The notes below the pieces were generated by a model, which searched no databases, was not told the DNA's origin, and saw nothing but the letters and a program-made list of their open reading frames with translations. From assembly GCF_004102045.2 (NCBI RefSeq), contig NZ_CP029684.2, positions 1 through 64,000 on the forward strand: a stretch of 64,000 nucleotides of DNA, given 5' to 3'. This DNA comes from Oenococcus sicerae. GTDB lineage: Bacteria; Bacillota; Bacilli; Lactobacillales; Lactobacillaceae. Positions within the stretch are counted from its first letter, which is position 1. Every line of letters begins with the position of its first letter. The position numbers were made by a program, and so were the translations under genes. Shown in pieces: positions 41,176 to 49,894 of this stretch.

Positions 41176-42009
41176 TTATACGTCATACATTAAAGCGAAA
41201 CCACGCGGACCAACGTGCGACATAATAATTGGGCTGGTCAGACGTGTGACGACGTGAATATCCGGTCGATGTTCATGCAAAAAATGAGCGATCCGCTGTA
41301 CATCCTCATCGCTGTCAACATAAGACAATCCAACCTGACTGATCTTCGCCTCAGCTACGACCGACTGCAGCATATCAGAGATCAATTTCTGAAAACTAAC
41401 TTGACCACGACATTTATGCAAAACCTTTAACTGATCATTTTCCATAATCAATTCTAGTTTCAATTTGATCAAAGAAGAGAAAAAACCAATGGCTCGACTT
41501 GCTCGACCACCCTTAACTAAATAATCAAGACTATTAACAAAGCAGAACAGGTGTGTCTGCTTTTTTTGGATAGCTAATTTAGCCAGCAGTTCTTCTTTGC
41601 TTTTACCAGCTTCAGCCATTTCTGCCGCTCTAAGCACTAGATATCCTAGCGAACGATCCGTGACACCACTATCAATGACCGTTACATCAGCAGCTGTTTG
41701 CAAAGCAGCTGACCGCGCTTCATTGACAGTTCCGCTGAGCACTTCTGATAAATGGATCGAAATAACTGTGTCCCCTTTTTTGCTAAGCTCATCATAGGTG
41801 GACAAAAATTGGCCGATCGATGGCTGACTCGTATGTGGAAAAACATCCGACTCTTGTAACTCCTTTGAAAAATCAGCACGGCTAATGTCAATTCCGTCCA
41901 GCAAGGCCTCATTATTAATCGTGATTTGCAACGGAACCACAATAATGTGGTGGCGAGCGATCTCCTCTTCAGTCAATTGCGCAGTTGAATCCGTGACAAC
42001 TCTAATCAT
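41176..42009 (-). CDS. DegV family fatty-acid-binding protein
   Basis: DegV proteins bind fatty acids and, as FakB, present them to the FakA kinase. The start MIRVVTDSTAQLTEEEIARH (ATG 42009) is the usual opening; a frame to 42051 is less likely. Further signatures are FPHTSQPSIGQFLSTYDEL near residue 60, IHLSEVLSGTVNEARSAA near residue 85, and FVNSLDYLVKGGRASRA near residue 160. FakA is not in the window. At 277 residues its length is normal. Confidence 0.9.
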   Translation of the reverse strand: MIRVVTDSTAQLTEEEIARHHIIVVPLQITINNEALLDGIDISRADFSKELQESDVFPHTSQPSIGQFLSTYDELSKKGDTVISIHLSEVLSGTVNEARSAALQTAADVTVIDSGVTDRSLGYLVLRAAEMAEAGKSKEELLAKLAIQKKQTHLFCFVNSLDYLVKGGRASRAIGFFSSLIKLKLELIMENDQLKVLHKCRGQVSFQKLISDMLQSVVAEAKISQVGLSYVDSDEDVQRIAHFLHEHRPDIHVVTRLTSPIIMSHVGPRGFALMYDV

Positions 42010-42181
42010 TGTTACACCCCTTATTAGATGAAAAACATGAACTAAATTCATACATTTCTATTTAGTCATTCAAAAATAATCAATAAAACTATTATATGGC
42101 TAAAATACAAGGCCTTTCTTCTTTTTTAAGAATTGTTTTAAATTCAAAATGCTTCGTAAAATTAACTGAAAAACAGCTACA

Positions 42182-42979
42182 TCAGGCTCGAAACATTAGA
42201 CGTTTCCCCAATAACGAGAGCAGAAAGGCCGCTGTCTCAAATGACGAAATAAAGAAAGTGACCGGCCAATTGGTCACATAGCTTAAGTAAAGACCGGTCC
42301 AAGTTCCCAACAAAGCCAAAGTCATACTTGCTGCGATCTGTCCAGAGACAGAACGACAGAAGTTTTGCGAACTGGCTGCGGGCAATGTAATTAAAACAAA
42401 GACAAGCAGGGATCCAACAATTTGAGCAGAAATGCTGACAGACAGAGCTAAAATAATCAAAAATAAAATAGATAAAAAATTTTCATGTTTGTAAATGATG
42501 CTGGCACCTTCAGGATCAAATGAAGTAAATTTCAACCGACGATAAAGAAGCAGCATGGCTGCCAAAACCGCTATCGCAAGAAGTAAAATCTGACTAACTT
42601 CAGCTTGATCAATACCGACAATGCTGCCAAATAAAATATTCGTCGCATAAGAAGAATTTTTATTCGATAATGACAGAAATAAGACCCCAAGACCCATAAA
42701 TAAAGCCGAAACAGCGCTAGTAACTGCATCACTCTGTTCCTTTCTTTTATTCAATTTTCCGGTAAAAATTGCGCTCAGTAAAGTAAAAAAAAGCATACCG
42801 TTTAATGGTGCGACGCCGATCCAGATCGCAAATGAAGCACCAGAAAAGCCAATTTCAGAGAGTGTATGGGTTAAAAAAGAGAGGCGCCTAGCCATCGCAA
42901 AGACACCAACGAGTCCACAGACCAGCGCGACCAAAGTTCCGGCCACGTATGCATTCCGCATAAATTCTAAAGCAAACAT
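42182..42979 (-). CDS. Zinc/manganese ABC transporter permease
   Basis: A polytopic permease of the ABC-3 family with about eight hydrophobic segments in 265 residues. The family fold is seen in AMARRLSFLTHTLSEIGFSGASFAIW near the N-terminus and IVGSLLVFVLITLPAASSQNF near residue 185. Together with the ATPase and binding protein downstream in coordinates, it forms a three-gene operon transcribed toward smaller coordinates (binding protein first, permease last). Confidence 0.9.
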   Translation of the reverse strand: MFALEFMRNAYVAGTLVALVCGLVGVFAMARRLSFLTHTLSEIGFSGASFAIWIGVAPLNGMLFFTLLSAIFTGKLNKRKEQSDAVTSAVSALFMGLGVLFLSLSNKNSSYATNILFGSIVGIDQAEVSQILLLAIAVLAAMLLLYRRLKFTSFDPEGASIIYKHENFLSILFLIILALSVSISAQIVGSLLVFVLITLPAASSQNFCRSVSGQIAASMTLALLGTWTGLYLSYVTNWPVTFFISSFETAAFLLSLLGKRLMFRA

Positions 42980-43007
42980 TTAATAAGCACCATTGTCCTT
43001 TGAGAAA

Positions 43008-43667
43008 TTAATGAATCGTTTTATATGAATAACGATTACCACCTTGGAGCTGCAGAGAATGTTTGCCATATTTTTCCACCAAAGGCAGATCATGCGAGAT
43101 CAAAATAACCGTTGTCTCGTATTTATCGTTCAAATTTTTGACTGCATTCATCACATCGATTTTGGAAACAGTATCCAGACTTGCCGTTGATTCATCTAAA
43201 ATCAATAATTGTGGATCATAGAGAATCGCTTGTGCTAGATAAGCTTTTTGTTTTTCGCCTCCTGAAGCCGACCCCATTTTACGATTGGCAATGTCCAAAA
43301 TGCCAAGCCTTTTTAGTGCGAGATCAACATTTTCATGTTCACTTTTACTAAGCCAAGGCCGTAATGATCGATAAAGTCGTAAAGAGACAAAATTGCGAAT
43401 AGATAAAGGATAATCGGCTTCAATATTGCGAAACTGCGGTACATAACCAAATGACGGCGACTGTTTAAATTGATCAGCGAATAGAATTTGACCAGATGAT
43501 TCATGTAATTGGCCTAGCAGGGTCCGAATTAAAGTCGTTTTGCCAACACCATTTTTGCCAATCAGACAAAAAAAATCTCCTTTAAAAATTTTAAATGAAA
43601 GATCAGAAAAAATGTCATGATTCGAAAAACTGAGTGATATTTTTTTTGCTTCAATAAAATCTGTCAT
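43008..43667 (-). CDS. Zinc/manganese ABC transporter ATPase
   Basis: The ATP-binding subunit: Walker A GKNGVGKTTLIRTLLG near residue 35, signature ASGGEKQKAYLAQAILYDP near residue 130, Walker B LLILDESTASLD near residue 150, H-loop in ILISHDLP. The start MTDFIEAKKISLSFS (ATG 43667) is chosen as the more typical N-terminus. Middle gene of the operon. Confidence 0.93.
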   Translation of the reverse strand: MTDFIEAKKISLSFSNHDIFSDLSFKIFKGDFFCLIGKNGVGKTTLIRTLLGQLHESSGQILFADQFKQSPSFGYVPQFRNIEADYPLSIRNFVSLRLYRSLRPWLSKSEHENVDLALKRLGILDIANRKMGSASGGEKQKAYLAQAILYDPQLLILDESTASLDTVSKIDVMNAVKNLNDKYETTVILISHDLPLVEKYGKHSLQLQGGNRYSYKTIH

Positions 43668-43722
43668 TTGTTTCAAAATGCTGCTCCTTAGATTCTCGCG
43701 TCATGATTCACACCACATTACT

Positions 43723-44646
43723 TTATTTACTGGTCTTCTGAATTTTTGCCAACGCTGCCAATTGATCAAGCATCCATTGCTTATAATTCTTGCCACGGGG
43801 CATTGTCTCAGTCACTTTCAGCACTGGCACATTGTGTGCTTTGGCTAGTTTAACAATATTCTTCACAATTTTATCGCTAGCCTGAGTGTTTTCAACGAAG
43901 AAGGCCACCTTGCCGCTTGTCATATCATGTTGCATCGTCTTAATATCTTTTGGTGCCGGGTCTGTACTGTCCTCGACTGACTTGGCAAAATGAGTATTGT
44001 TTTCTTTGTATCCTAATTCTGCTAAAGCATAATCGAAGACCGGTTCGCTGACATCAACGAGTTTATTATGACTATTTTTACTTAATTGTGTCAGTTTCGT
44101 TTGAATTGGTTTGATACTTTTGATAAATTTGGCGGCATTCTTTTTAAAATAAGCTTTGTTTTTAGGCTGTGCTTTGCTAAAACGATCAGCTAAATAATTA
44201 GCTAATTTCGGCATTGTTTTCGATTGATACCAAAGATGTGGATTGTCACCGTTCTTCTTATTTAATAGATCCTCACCAACACGAATCTTGGCCGTCTTAC
44301 TGGAATTATCAGCTAATTTGGTCATCCAAGTGTCATAACCGATACCATTGTAAAGGACAAAATCAGCTTGGCTGACTGTCTTAGCCACTTGGCTAGTCGG
44401 CTGATAATCGTGTGGATCAATGTTTGGGTTTTTAATCACGGATGTGACTGTCCCCTTATTTCCCAAAACAGCTTTGGCGACCTCGCCATAAAAATCCACC
44501 GAGGCAACAACTTTGATTTTTGACGACTTCGCTCTGCCTTGCGCTGAATTATTTTTTCCGCCAATATTCATGAACAAAAAGACGGTAATGGCGAAGATCG
44601 CAAGGATCACGGCTCCTATTTTTCGATAATTATTTTTACTAGACAT
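43723..44646 (-). CDS. Zinc/manganese ABC transporter substrate-binding lipoprotein-like protein
   Basis: A cluster A-I solute-binding protein with an N-terminal membrane anchor (residues about 11-30) but no lipobox Cys; it may be held by an uncleaved signal anchor. Metal-binding residues include His in NIDPHDYQPT, His in DNPHLWYQSK, and Glu in DVSEPVFDYALAEL. The start ATG 44646 is supported by GGGGAG upstream. Sequence alone does not decide zinc versus manganese. The first gene of the operon, divergent from a Fur-family regulator with two Zur-like boxes between. Confidence 0.88.
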   Translation of the reverse strand: MSSKNNYRKIGAVILAIFAITVFLFMNIGGKNNSAQGRAKSSKIKVVASVDFYGEVAKAVLGNKGTVTSVIKNPNIDPHDYQPTSQVAKTVSQADFVLYNGIGYDTWMTKLADNSSKTAKIRVGEDLLNKKNGDNPHLWYQSKTMPKLANYLADRFSKAQPKNKAYFKKNAAKFIKSIKPIQTKLTQLSKNSHNKLVDVSEPVFDYALAELGYKENNTHFAKSVEDSTDPAPKDIKTMQHDMTSGKVAFFVENTQASDKIVKNIVKLAKAHNVPVLKVTETMPRGKNYKQWMLDQLAALAKIQKTSK

Positions 44647-44700
44647 AACGCTCCCCAAGATGTTTTCAATAAAAACCAAATAGCAATTTATTTTTAAATG

Positions 44701-44753
44701 GTAAATATTACTTTCTATCCTAGCACAAAAAAATGTACATAGTAATCATTACT
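44701..44753. promoter_or_regulatory. Two Zur-like boxes in the divergent metal-uptake promoter region
   Basis: AGTAATCATTACT (44741-44753) is a perfect palindrome around a central C and carries the core GTAATNATTAC of the B. subtilis Zur box. GTAAATATTAC (44701-44711) matches the same core with one mismatch. They lie between the divergent metal transporter and Fur-family genes. Confidence 0.72.
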
Positions 44754-44789
44754 TGTTATGATAAAGGGGCAAGAAAGCGGGCAAAAAAA

Positions 44790-45233
44790 TTGAAAAAAGA
44801 GTTAAAAACTGCCTTAAAATTGGTTAAAAAAGCCGGTATGAAGGTCACTAATCAACGCCAAGATATTATCAGCTACTTGATAGATCATCAGGATCATTAT
44901 GTTTCGATCACAGACATTGATAAACATATGCGTCAAAAATACGCCAATATGAGTTATCAAACTGTCTATCGCAACCTCCAAGAATTCGAAGATGCCCATC
45001 TCGTTGAGCAGCGGCCGCTGGCTGGCGGGAAATTTGTCAAATATCAGTGTGATTTCAATAATCTTGACCACTATCATTTTATTTGCCAAATTTGCGGCCG
45101 TGTGATCGAACTAAAAGAAATGAGTGCCGATTATTTTCAAGATCAAGTCACTGGTTGCAAAATACTTAAACAGCAGGTAGAGATCACAGGCATCTGCGAC
45201 GGGTGTTTGGCTAAACAGGCGCTGGTCAACTGA
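44790..45233 (+). CDS. Fur-family transcriptional regulator, probably Zur-like
   Basis: A metal-responsive repressor. The winged-helix part has GMKVTNQRQDIISYL and ANMSYQTVYRNLQEFED; the structural zinc site is CQICG and CDGC near the C-terminus, with the metal-sensing stretch NLDHYHFICQIC. The start is uncertain: an upstream ATG at 44733 would read through the Zur-like box, so the TTG at 44790 is preferred. It is upstream of the amidase with a 3-bp gap. Zur is favoured over PerR or Fur because of the box and the neighbouring metal transporter. Confidence 0.85.
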   Translation: MKKELKTALKLVKKAGMKVTNQRQDIISYLIDHQDHYVSITDIDKHMRQKYANMSYQTVYRNLQEFEDAHLVEQRPLAGGKFVKYQCDFNNLDHYHFICQICGRVIELKEMSADYFQDQVTGCKILKQQVEITGICDGCLAKQALVN

Positions 45234-45236
45234 TCC

Positions 45237-46109
45237 ATGAAAAAAATAAGCAGTTTCGTGATCAATCACATTAAAAAAAGCCGCCCGAGGCAGCTCATTG
45301 CTGGCATTTTAACGCTGATCGTGATTGGATTAGCAATTTTTAAAATTGGCAGTTTTTTTACCGAAAGCAAAATCACTGCGCAATCGATCAACTTGTGTTC
45401 ATCGCCTTCCCCGAAAAGTAGTATCGTCAGTCGGCTTAATCAAGGAAAACGCATTAAGGTCATCAGCAAAAATAAAAATACCAGCTGGTGGTATGTCGCT
45501 AGCGGTAACCAAAAGGGATGGGTCGCTTCTTGGCTGATCGATCAAAGCAGTTACAATGCTAAAACAGACGGTCGTTTAGCCGAAACGACTATTGTTTTGG
45601 ATCCAGGCCACGGCGGTATTGATTCCGGGACGCTGGCCGCCAATGGTGCGATGGAAAAAAGCTATACCCTGCTGACAGCTTTGAAAACTTATCGCTTATT
45701 GAAGGCAGAAAAAGTCAATGTGATCATGACGCGGAAAAGCAATAAGACTGTCTCTTTGGCTCACCGGGTCGATCTATCTAATCGTGTTAAGGCAAACCTT
45801 TATATTAGTTTTCATTTTAATTCAGCTGGTGTCCAAAATGCAGCCCAAGGATATGAAGTGTTCAAATACCATCACAATGCTGATAAATTTGCGATAAGTC
45901 TTGATAAGCGTTTTAACAATTTACCCTTGTATGATCGTGGTGTGGCTTATGGTAATTTTGAAGTTCTTAGAGACAATACACGACCGGCGATCTTGATCGA
46001 AATGGGTTTTATGGATAATGATGATGATTTTGCTTATATTCAAAAAGCCAGCTACCAAGAAAAAATTGCCCGGGATATTTTGCAAAACGCGAAAAGTTAT
46101 TTTAACTAA
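45237..46109 (+). CDS. N-acetylmuramoyl-L-alanine amidase with SH3b domain
   Basis: A cell-wall hydrolase: N-terminal membrane segment (about residues 20-40), one bacterial SH3 domain (about 45-103, NLCSSPSPKSSIVSRL...GWVASWLI), and an Amidase_3 catalytic domain (about 115-288). Zinc ligands are in VLDPGHGGIDSG, MEKSYTLL, SFHFNSAG and the catalytic Glu in ILIEMGFMDND. It follows the Fur-family gene by 3 bp, so it is probably read from the same promoter. The amidase-regulator pairing is unusual and may be incidental. Confidence 0.93.
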   Translation: MKKISSFVINHIKKSRPRQLIAGILTLIVIGLAIFKIGSFFTESKITAQSINLCSSPSPKSSIVSRLNQGKRIKVISKNKNTSWWYVASGNQKGWVASWLIDQSSYNAKTDGRLAETTIVLDPGHGGIDSGTLAANGAMEKSYTLLTALKTYRLLKAEKVNVIMTRKSNKTVSLAHRVDLSNRVKANLYISFHFNSAGVQNAAQGYEVFKYHHNADKFAISLDKRFNNLPLYDRGVAYGNFEVLRDNTRPAILIEMGFMDNDDDFAYIQKASYQEKIARDILQNAKSYFN

Positions 46110-46134
46110 AACAGCTTAAATTCCAGCAGCGGAG

Positions 46135-46701
46135 TTAGACAAGCATACGATAGTGTAGATCTACAACGCCGCTTTGGAGACGACGCTCATTAAGCAAGTC
46201 AAGCTTGAACTCAAGTTGGCTTGGCAAAGCGGCTTTGCCACCGCCCAAAATAATCGGATCAACTAATAAATGCAGCTCATCAACCAGTCCTGCATGCATC
46301 GCTTGTCCAGCAAGTTTCGCACCGCCGATTGACATGTCAGCCTCTGAAGACGCCTTGAGCTTCTTGATTACATCACCATCAAATTGACGTTCAACATGCG
46401 TTCTGGCACTTGAAACTGTCTGCAGTGTTCGAGAATACACGATTTTTCGGCTCTGCTGCCACAGCTGCGCAAATTTCCGCGTGGCTGCTGCCTTATGGCC
46501 ACTGGATTCAGCTCTGGCCGTTTCCCAGTAAACCATCGACTCATACATTCGGCGGCCGTATAGGCAGGTATTAATCGACCGCTGAAAATCAGTCCAGAAT
46601 GCAAATAGTTCGTCATCTGAGATAGACCAGTCCAAATTGCCTTGTGCATCTTCAATGTAGCCATCCAAAGACATGTTGATCGCGTAAATCAGTTTGGCCA
46701 T
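46135..46701 (-). CDS. Dihydrofolate reductase family protein (RibD C-terminal type)
   Basis: A small NADPH-dependent reductase-like protein. MAKLIYAINMSLDGYIEDAQGN is the usual N-terminus of the YyaP/DHFR-like group, and GGAKLAGQAMHAGLVDELHLLVDPIILGGGKA near residue 120 is the RibD_C signature. Length 188. The specific substrate is unknown. Confidence 0.85.
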   Translation of the reverse strand: MAKLIYAINMSLDGYIEDAQGNLDWSISDDELFAFWTDFQRSINTCLYGRRMYESMVYWETARAESSGHKAAATRKFAQLWQQSRKIVYSRTLQTVSSARTHVERQFDGDVIKKLKASSEADMSIGGAKLAGQAMHAGLVDELHLLVDPIILGGGKAALPSQLEFKLDLLNERRLQSGVVDLHYRMLV

Positions 46702-46765
46702 TTTAATTTCTCCTCCCAATGATCACTTTTAACAGCGGCTGTTTGGAAAACAGCACTTTCACTAA

Positions 46766-46792
46766 AAAACCGGCCATTTAAGACCGGTTTTT
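46766..46792. terminator. Terminator after the flavoprotein gene
   Basis: AAAACCGG and CCGGTTTT pair around a 10-base loop and give a T run on the minus strand just past the 46796 stop; it is symmetrical enough to work on both strands. Confidence 0.85.
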
Positions 46793-46795
46793 ATT

Positions 46796-48136
46796 TTATA
46801 ATTGGCCGAAAGCCGAGGATGAAATTGATGGGAACAAGTAAACCAAGCGACCCAATTCAGCCGGACCGAACTTAAATTCAACCGCTGGCAGCAAGGTATT
46901 GATCACATCATCAGCCTGCGCACTCACTTCTGTAGCACCAACTAAATGATGTTCCTTATCAAAAATCAAACGATTATCACCTAACTTTTCTTTGCCGACC
47001 TGGCGATACCAATCATCAGGGATATGATGGCTTTCGATCGTATAATGCTCGGGATCAGCCGCAGCTGTTTCAGGACTCACACCGACTTCAGCTAATCTGG
47101 GCGATGTGAAAACAACTGATGGGATCGCTGGATACTTGATCGCTGCAGTTGTTTCGCCAGCAAACAGCTGCTTCAAATAAGTCGACTCAAAAATGGCAGT
47201 CGGCGTCAGCTTGGGCTGTGTCTTATCGATCACATCCCCAGAAGCATAAATATTGTCAATATTCGTCTGCAAATGATCGTTGACAATAATGCCGTGCGCA
47301 TTATAGGCAACATCAACTTTATCCAAGCCGATATTCTCGATATTTGGAATACGGCCGGTCGCGTCTAAGACCCAGTCGCTAGCTAGTTCAAAGCCATCAG
47401 CAGCCTTGACAACAAAGGCATCATCTGCCTTTTCAAAAGAAGTGACAGCCGTGTTAAAAGCAAATTGAACACCGCGATCCTGCAGATCATCGACCACTAT
47501 TTGTACAAAACTTTTATCAAACTTGCGCAAAGCACGATCGCCGTGTGTGACCACAGTCACTTCGGCGCCGGCAGCATTCGCTATCGTGGCAAATTCCAGC
47601 GCAATATAACCAGAACCGATAATCGCTAAACGCTTCGGCAATGTCGCTAAATTCATAAACTCACTGCTGTCATGAGCTAACTCACTGCCAGGAATATTTA
47701 AACGATGCGGATGCAAACCAGTTGCGAGGACAATTTTATCGGCTGTTTTAGCTTGGCCATCAACAAGAACCGTATGAGCATCTTGAAAACTGCCGTGACC
47801 GCTCAGGACATCGATGCCCACTGATTTAAGAAGTCCTGAAATAAAGTCTGGCAAACCACCAATAACCTCATCTTTGTGCGCAACATTTTTCTGCCAATTA
47901 ATTGAAAGACTGCCATCAACGATCCCTTTTAAATCTTCAAATTGGCGCTGCAAAACAACAGGTGCATCCAGTGTGATCTTGGCATTACAGCCGCGGTTTG
48001 GGCAAGTGCCACCAATTAATCCCGACTCAACGATCGCCACTTTGAATCCCTTGGCAGCCAACGGAATCGCACCATCAAAGGTACCGTGGCCGCTTCCGAT
48101 ATAAAGAACATCGTAATCATATTGTTTAGTAGACAT
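46796..48136 (-). CDS. FAD-dependent pyridine nucleotide-disulphide oxidoreductase
   Basis: A 446-residue flavoprotein of the glutathione/mercuric reductase group. FAD-binding GSGHGTFDGAIPLAAKG is near residue 13; the redox-active disulphide motif GGTCPNRGCNAK is near residue 42; the NAD-binding GSGYIALEFATIAN is near residue 173; TGRIPNIENIGLD follows. The C-terminal interface domain (from PSVVFTSPRLAEVG) is present, but the usual HPT at the end is replaced by a stretch ending LVYLFPSISSSAFGQL. The substrate is unknown. Confidence 0.88.
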   Translation of the reverse strand: MSTKQYDYDVLYIGSGHGTFDGAIPLAAKGFKVAIVESGLIGGTCPNRGCNAKITLDAPVVLQRQFEDLKGIVDGSLSINWQKNVAHKDEVIGGLPDFISGLLKSVGIDVLSGHGSFQDAHTVLVDGQAKTADKIVLATGLHPHRLNIPGSELAHDSSEFMNLATLPKRLAIIGSGYIALEFATIANAAGAEVTVVTHGDRALRKFDKSFVQIVVDDLQDRGVQFAFNTAVTSFEKADDAFVVKAADGFELASDWVLDATGRIPNIENIGLDKVDVAYNAHGIIVNDHLQTNIDNIYASGDVIDKTQPKLTPTAIFESTYLKQLFAGETTAAIKYPAIPSVVFTSPRLAEVGVSPETAAADPEHYTIESHHIPDDWYRQVGKEKLGDNRLIFDKEHHLVGATEVSAQADDVINTLLPAVEFKFGPAELGRLVYLFPSISSSAFGQL

Positions 48137-48241
48137 TGTAAATCCTCCAATTATTATTGATCTATAGTTTCTAGGTTACACCTGTTAAATAGCGCTTACA
48201 ATAGATAAGCAGGCTAGTGAAAATCTTATTTTTACAAATAC

Positions 48242-48278
48242 TTTGACTAATAAATCCCAAGCAAGTATGCTAGTCAAA
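48242..48278 (+). promoter_or_regulatory. Promoter of the aldo/keto reductase with an inverted repeat
   Basis: TTGACT (48243-48248), a 17-bp spacer, and TATGCT (48266-48271) make a good sigma-A promoter. It is overlaid by an inverted repeat TTTGACTA (48242-48249) and TAGTCAAA (48271-48278) separated by 21 bp, which could be an operator. The centre-to-centre distance of the half sites is about three helical turns. Confidence 0.65.
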
Positions 48279-48292
48279 AAGAGGAAAAAATC

Positions 48293-49135
48293 ATGCAGAA
48301 AACCTTTCAATTTGACGATGATCTGACGGTCAATCGTCTTGGTTACGGTACCATGCAGCTGCCTGGAAAAGGCGTTTGGGGACCAGCGGCCGATCCAGCT
48401 GCTGCAGTCAAAGTCATTGATACGGCAATTGATCACGGCGTTAACTTCATTGATACAGCAGACGCTTACGGCCCTTTGTTTGCTAATCTCTATGTTAAAG
48501 AAGCTTTAAAACAGCGTCCGGATGCCAAAGTCATCGTAGCCACAAAAGTCGGCTTCACGCGTCAAGGACCTGACCAATGGACTGTGGTTGGCCGACCAGC
48601 CTATTTGAGACAGCAAGTCGAAGAAAATCTTTACACGCTTGGATTGGATCATATTGACCTGCTCCAGCTGCATCGCATTGATCCAGAGGTTGATTTAGCC
48701 GATCAAATCAATGTTCTCAAAGATATGCAGCGGGAAGGCAAAATCAAACATATCGGTCTGAGCCAAGTCTCGGTCAAACAAATTAAGGCGGTCCGCAAGA
48801 TCGTGCCGATCGTATCAGTGCAAAATCGTTACAACTTGGTCGATCGTCATGACGAAGACGTTTTGGAATATGCGGAAAAGCATCATATTGCATTTATTCC
48901 TTGGTTTCCATTAGCCACTGGCAAATTGCTAGACAACAAAAAACTCGTCAAGTTGACAGAAAAGTACCACGCTAGTCCAGCTCAGTTAGCCTTGGCTTGG
49001 CTTCTGAAACGCTCAGAAGTCATTCTACCGATTCCAGGAAGTGCTAATTCCGAGCACGTGATCAACAATATTGCAGCTCAAGATATCGACTTGACTGATG
49101 AAGATTTCAAAAGCTTAAATAAATTAGGAAAATAA
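48293..49135 (+). CDS. Aldo/keto reductase
   Basis: An NADPH-dependent carbonyl reductase of the AKR superfamily (280 residues). The N-terminal part shows RLGYGTMQLPGKGVWG and FIDTADAYGPLFANLYVKEAL, with Tyr in the DAYG motif as the catalytic acid; VATKVGFTR supplies the Lys; LDHIDLLQLHRIDPEVD carries the His; IPGSANSEHVINNIAAQD is the C-terminal cofactor motif. GAGG precedes the ATG. The gene is divergent from the flavoprotein, sharing a promoter region. Confidence 0.93.
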   Translation: MQKTFQFDDDLTVNRLGYGTMQLPGKGVWGPAADPAAAVKVIDTAIDHGVNFIDTADAYGPLFANLYVKEALKQRPDAKVIVATKVGFTRQGPDQWTVVGRPAYLRQQVEENLYTLGLDHIDLLQLHRIDPEVDLADQINVLKDMQREGKIKHIGLSQVSVKQIKAVRKIVPIVSVQNRYNLVDRHDEDVLEYAEKHHIAFIPWFPLATGKLLDNKKLVKLTEKYHASPAQLALAWLLKRSEVILPIPGSANSEHVINNIAAQDIDLTDEDFKSLNKLGK

Positions 49136-49143
49136 CTTAAAAG

Positions 49144-49168
49144 CCCAGCTAAACAGCTGAGTTTTTTT
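49144..49168 (+). terminator. Terminator after the aldo/keto reductase
   Basis: CCCAGCT and AGCTGAG form a stem around AAAC (one mismatch), followed by seven T's. Confidence 0.75.
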
Positions 49169-49208
49169 ATATTGAAAACAGTCCTATCGCTAAAGATTTC
49201 GATCCTTT

Positions 49209-49880
49209 TTAATTTTTTTGCATGTTGCCGTCAATAATTTCATAGACGCTGTCACACTTTTTGATCAATCTCGTATCGTGTGTCACCATGACAATTGCTT
49301 TTTGTCGTTTATGAGCTTCATCCGCCAAGCGCTGAACGACATCCAAAGAACGTTCCGTATCTAAGCTGGCCGTCGGTTCATCTGCTAAAATAACACTTGG
49401 ATCATTATATAAAGCACGTGCGATTGCGACCCGCTGACGTTCGCCGCCAGATAGCTGATTGGGAAAAGAAGCAGATAGGTGATCTAAATCTAAATCAGTC
49501 AGGAATTGTTCGTAACGTTCTTTTCGAAAAGCACGGTGAGCTAATTTATCGACTAAAATAAACTGTTCTTGAACCGTTAAAAATGGCATTAAATTTGATG
49601 ATTGCAATATAAAACCCACCTGCTGAAAACGATAAGATAAGCGCTGATTTTCGCTTTGCTGGTCAAGCTGTTGACCGTTTAACAGAACCCGCCCGCTAGT
49701 CGCCTGCTGCAGACCGGCTGCTATCGTTAAAAAAGTGCTCTTGCCTGACCCTGATGGCCCAATAACCGCCACAAATTCACCCCTAGCAGCTTGAAATGTC
49801 ACATCATTCAAAGCCGTCACCAAGGTATGTCCCTGACCAAATTTTTTAAAAACATGATCCAATTCTAAAACTGCTGTCAT
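49209..49880 (-). CDS. ABC transporter ATPase (LolD/HrtA-like)
   Basis: The ATPase partner of the FtsX-type permease downstream in coordinates. Walker A is IGPSGSGKSTFLTIAAG near residue 41, signature LSGGERQRVAIARALYNDP near residue 142, Walker B VILADEPTASLD. It sits 14 bp after the permease in the same operon. Relatives export haem, antimicrobial peptides or lipids; a substrate is not readable from sequence. Confidence 0.9.
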   Translation of the reverse strand: MTAVLELDHVFKKFGQGHTLVTALNDVTFQAARGEFVAVIGPSGSGKSTFLTIAAGLQQATSGRVLLNGQQLDQQSENQRLSYRFQQVGFILQSSNLMPFLTVQEQFILVDKLAHRAFRKERYEQFLTDLDLDHLSASFPNQLSGGERQRVAIARALYNDPSVILADEPTASLDTERSLDVVQRLADEAHKRQKAIVMVTHDTRLIKKCDSVYEIIDGNMQKN

Positions 49881-49894
49881 CCGCTTTGCTCCTC

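Noticed and set aside
42096-42281. Short plus-strand frame overlapping the end of the metal permease gene
   Set aside because: Antisense to a coding region for most of its length, no recognisable motif or ribosome site.
44733-44789. Upstream ATG of the Fur-family gene as the real start
   Set aside because: It would translate the Zur-like box and give an atypical N-terminus.
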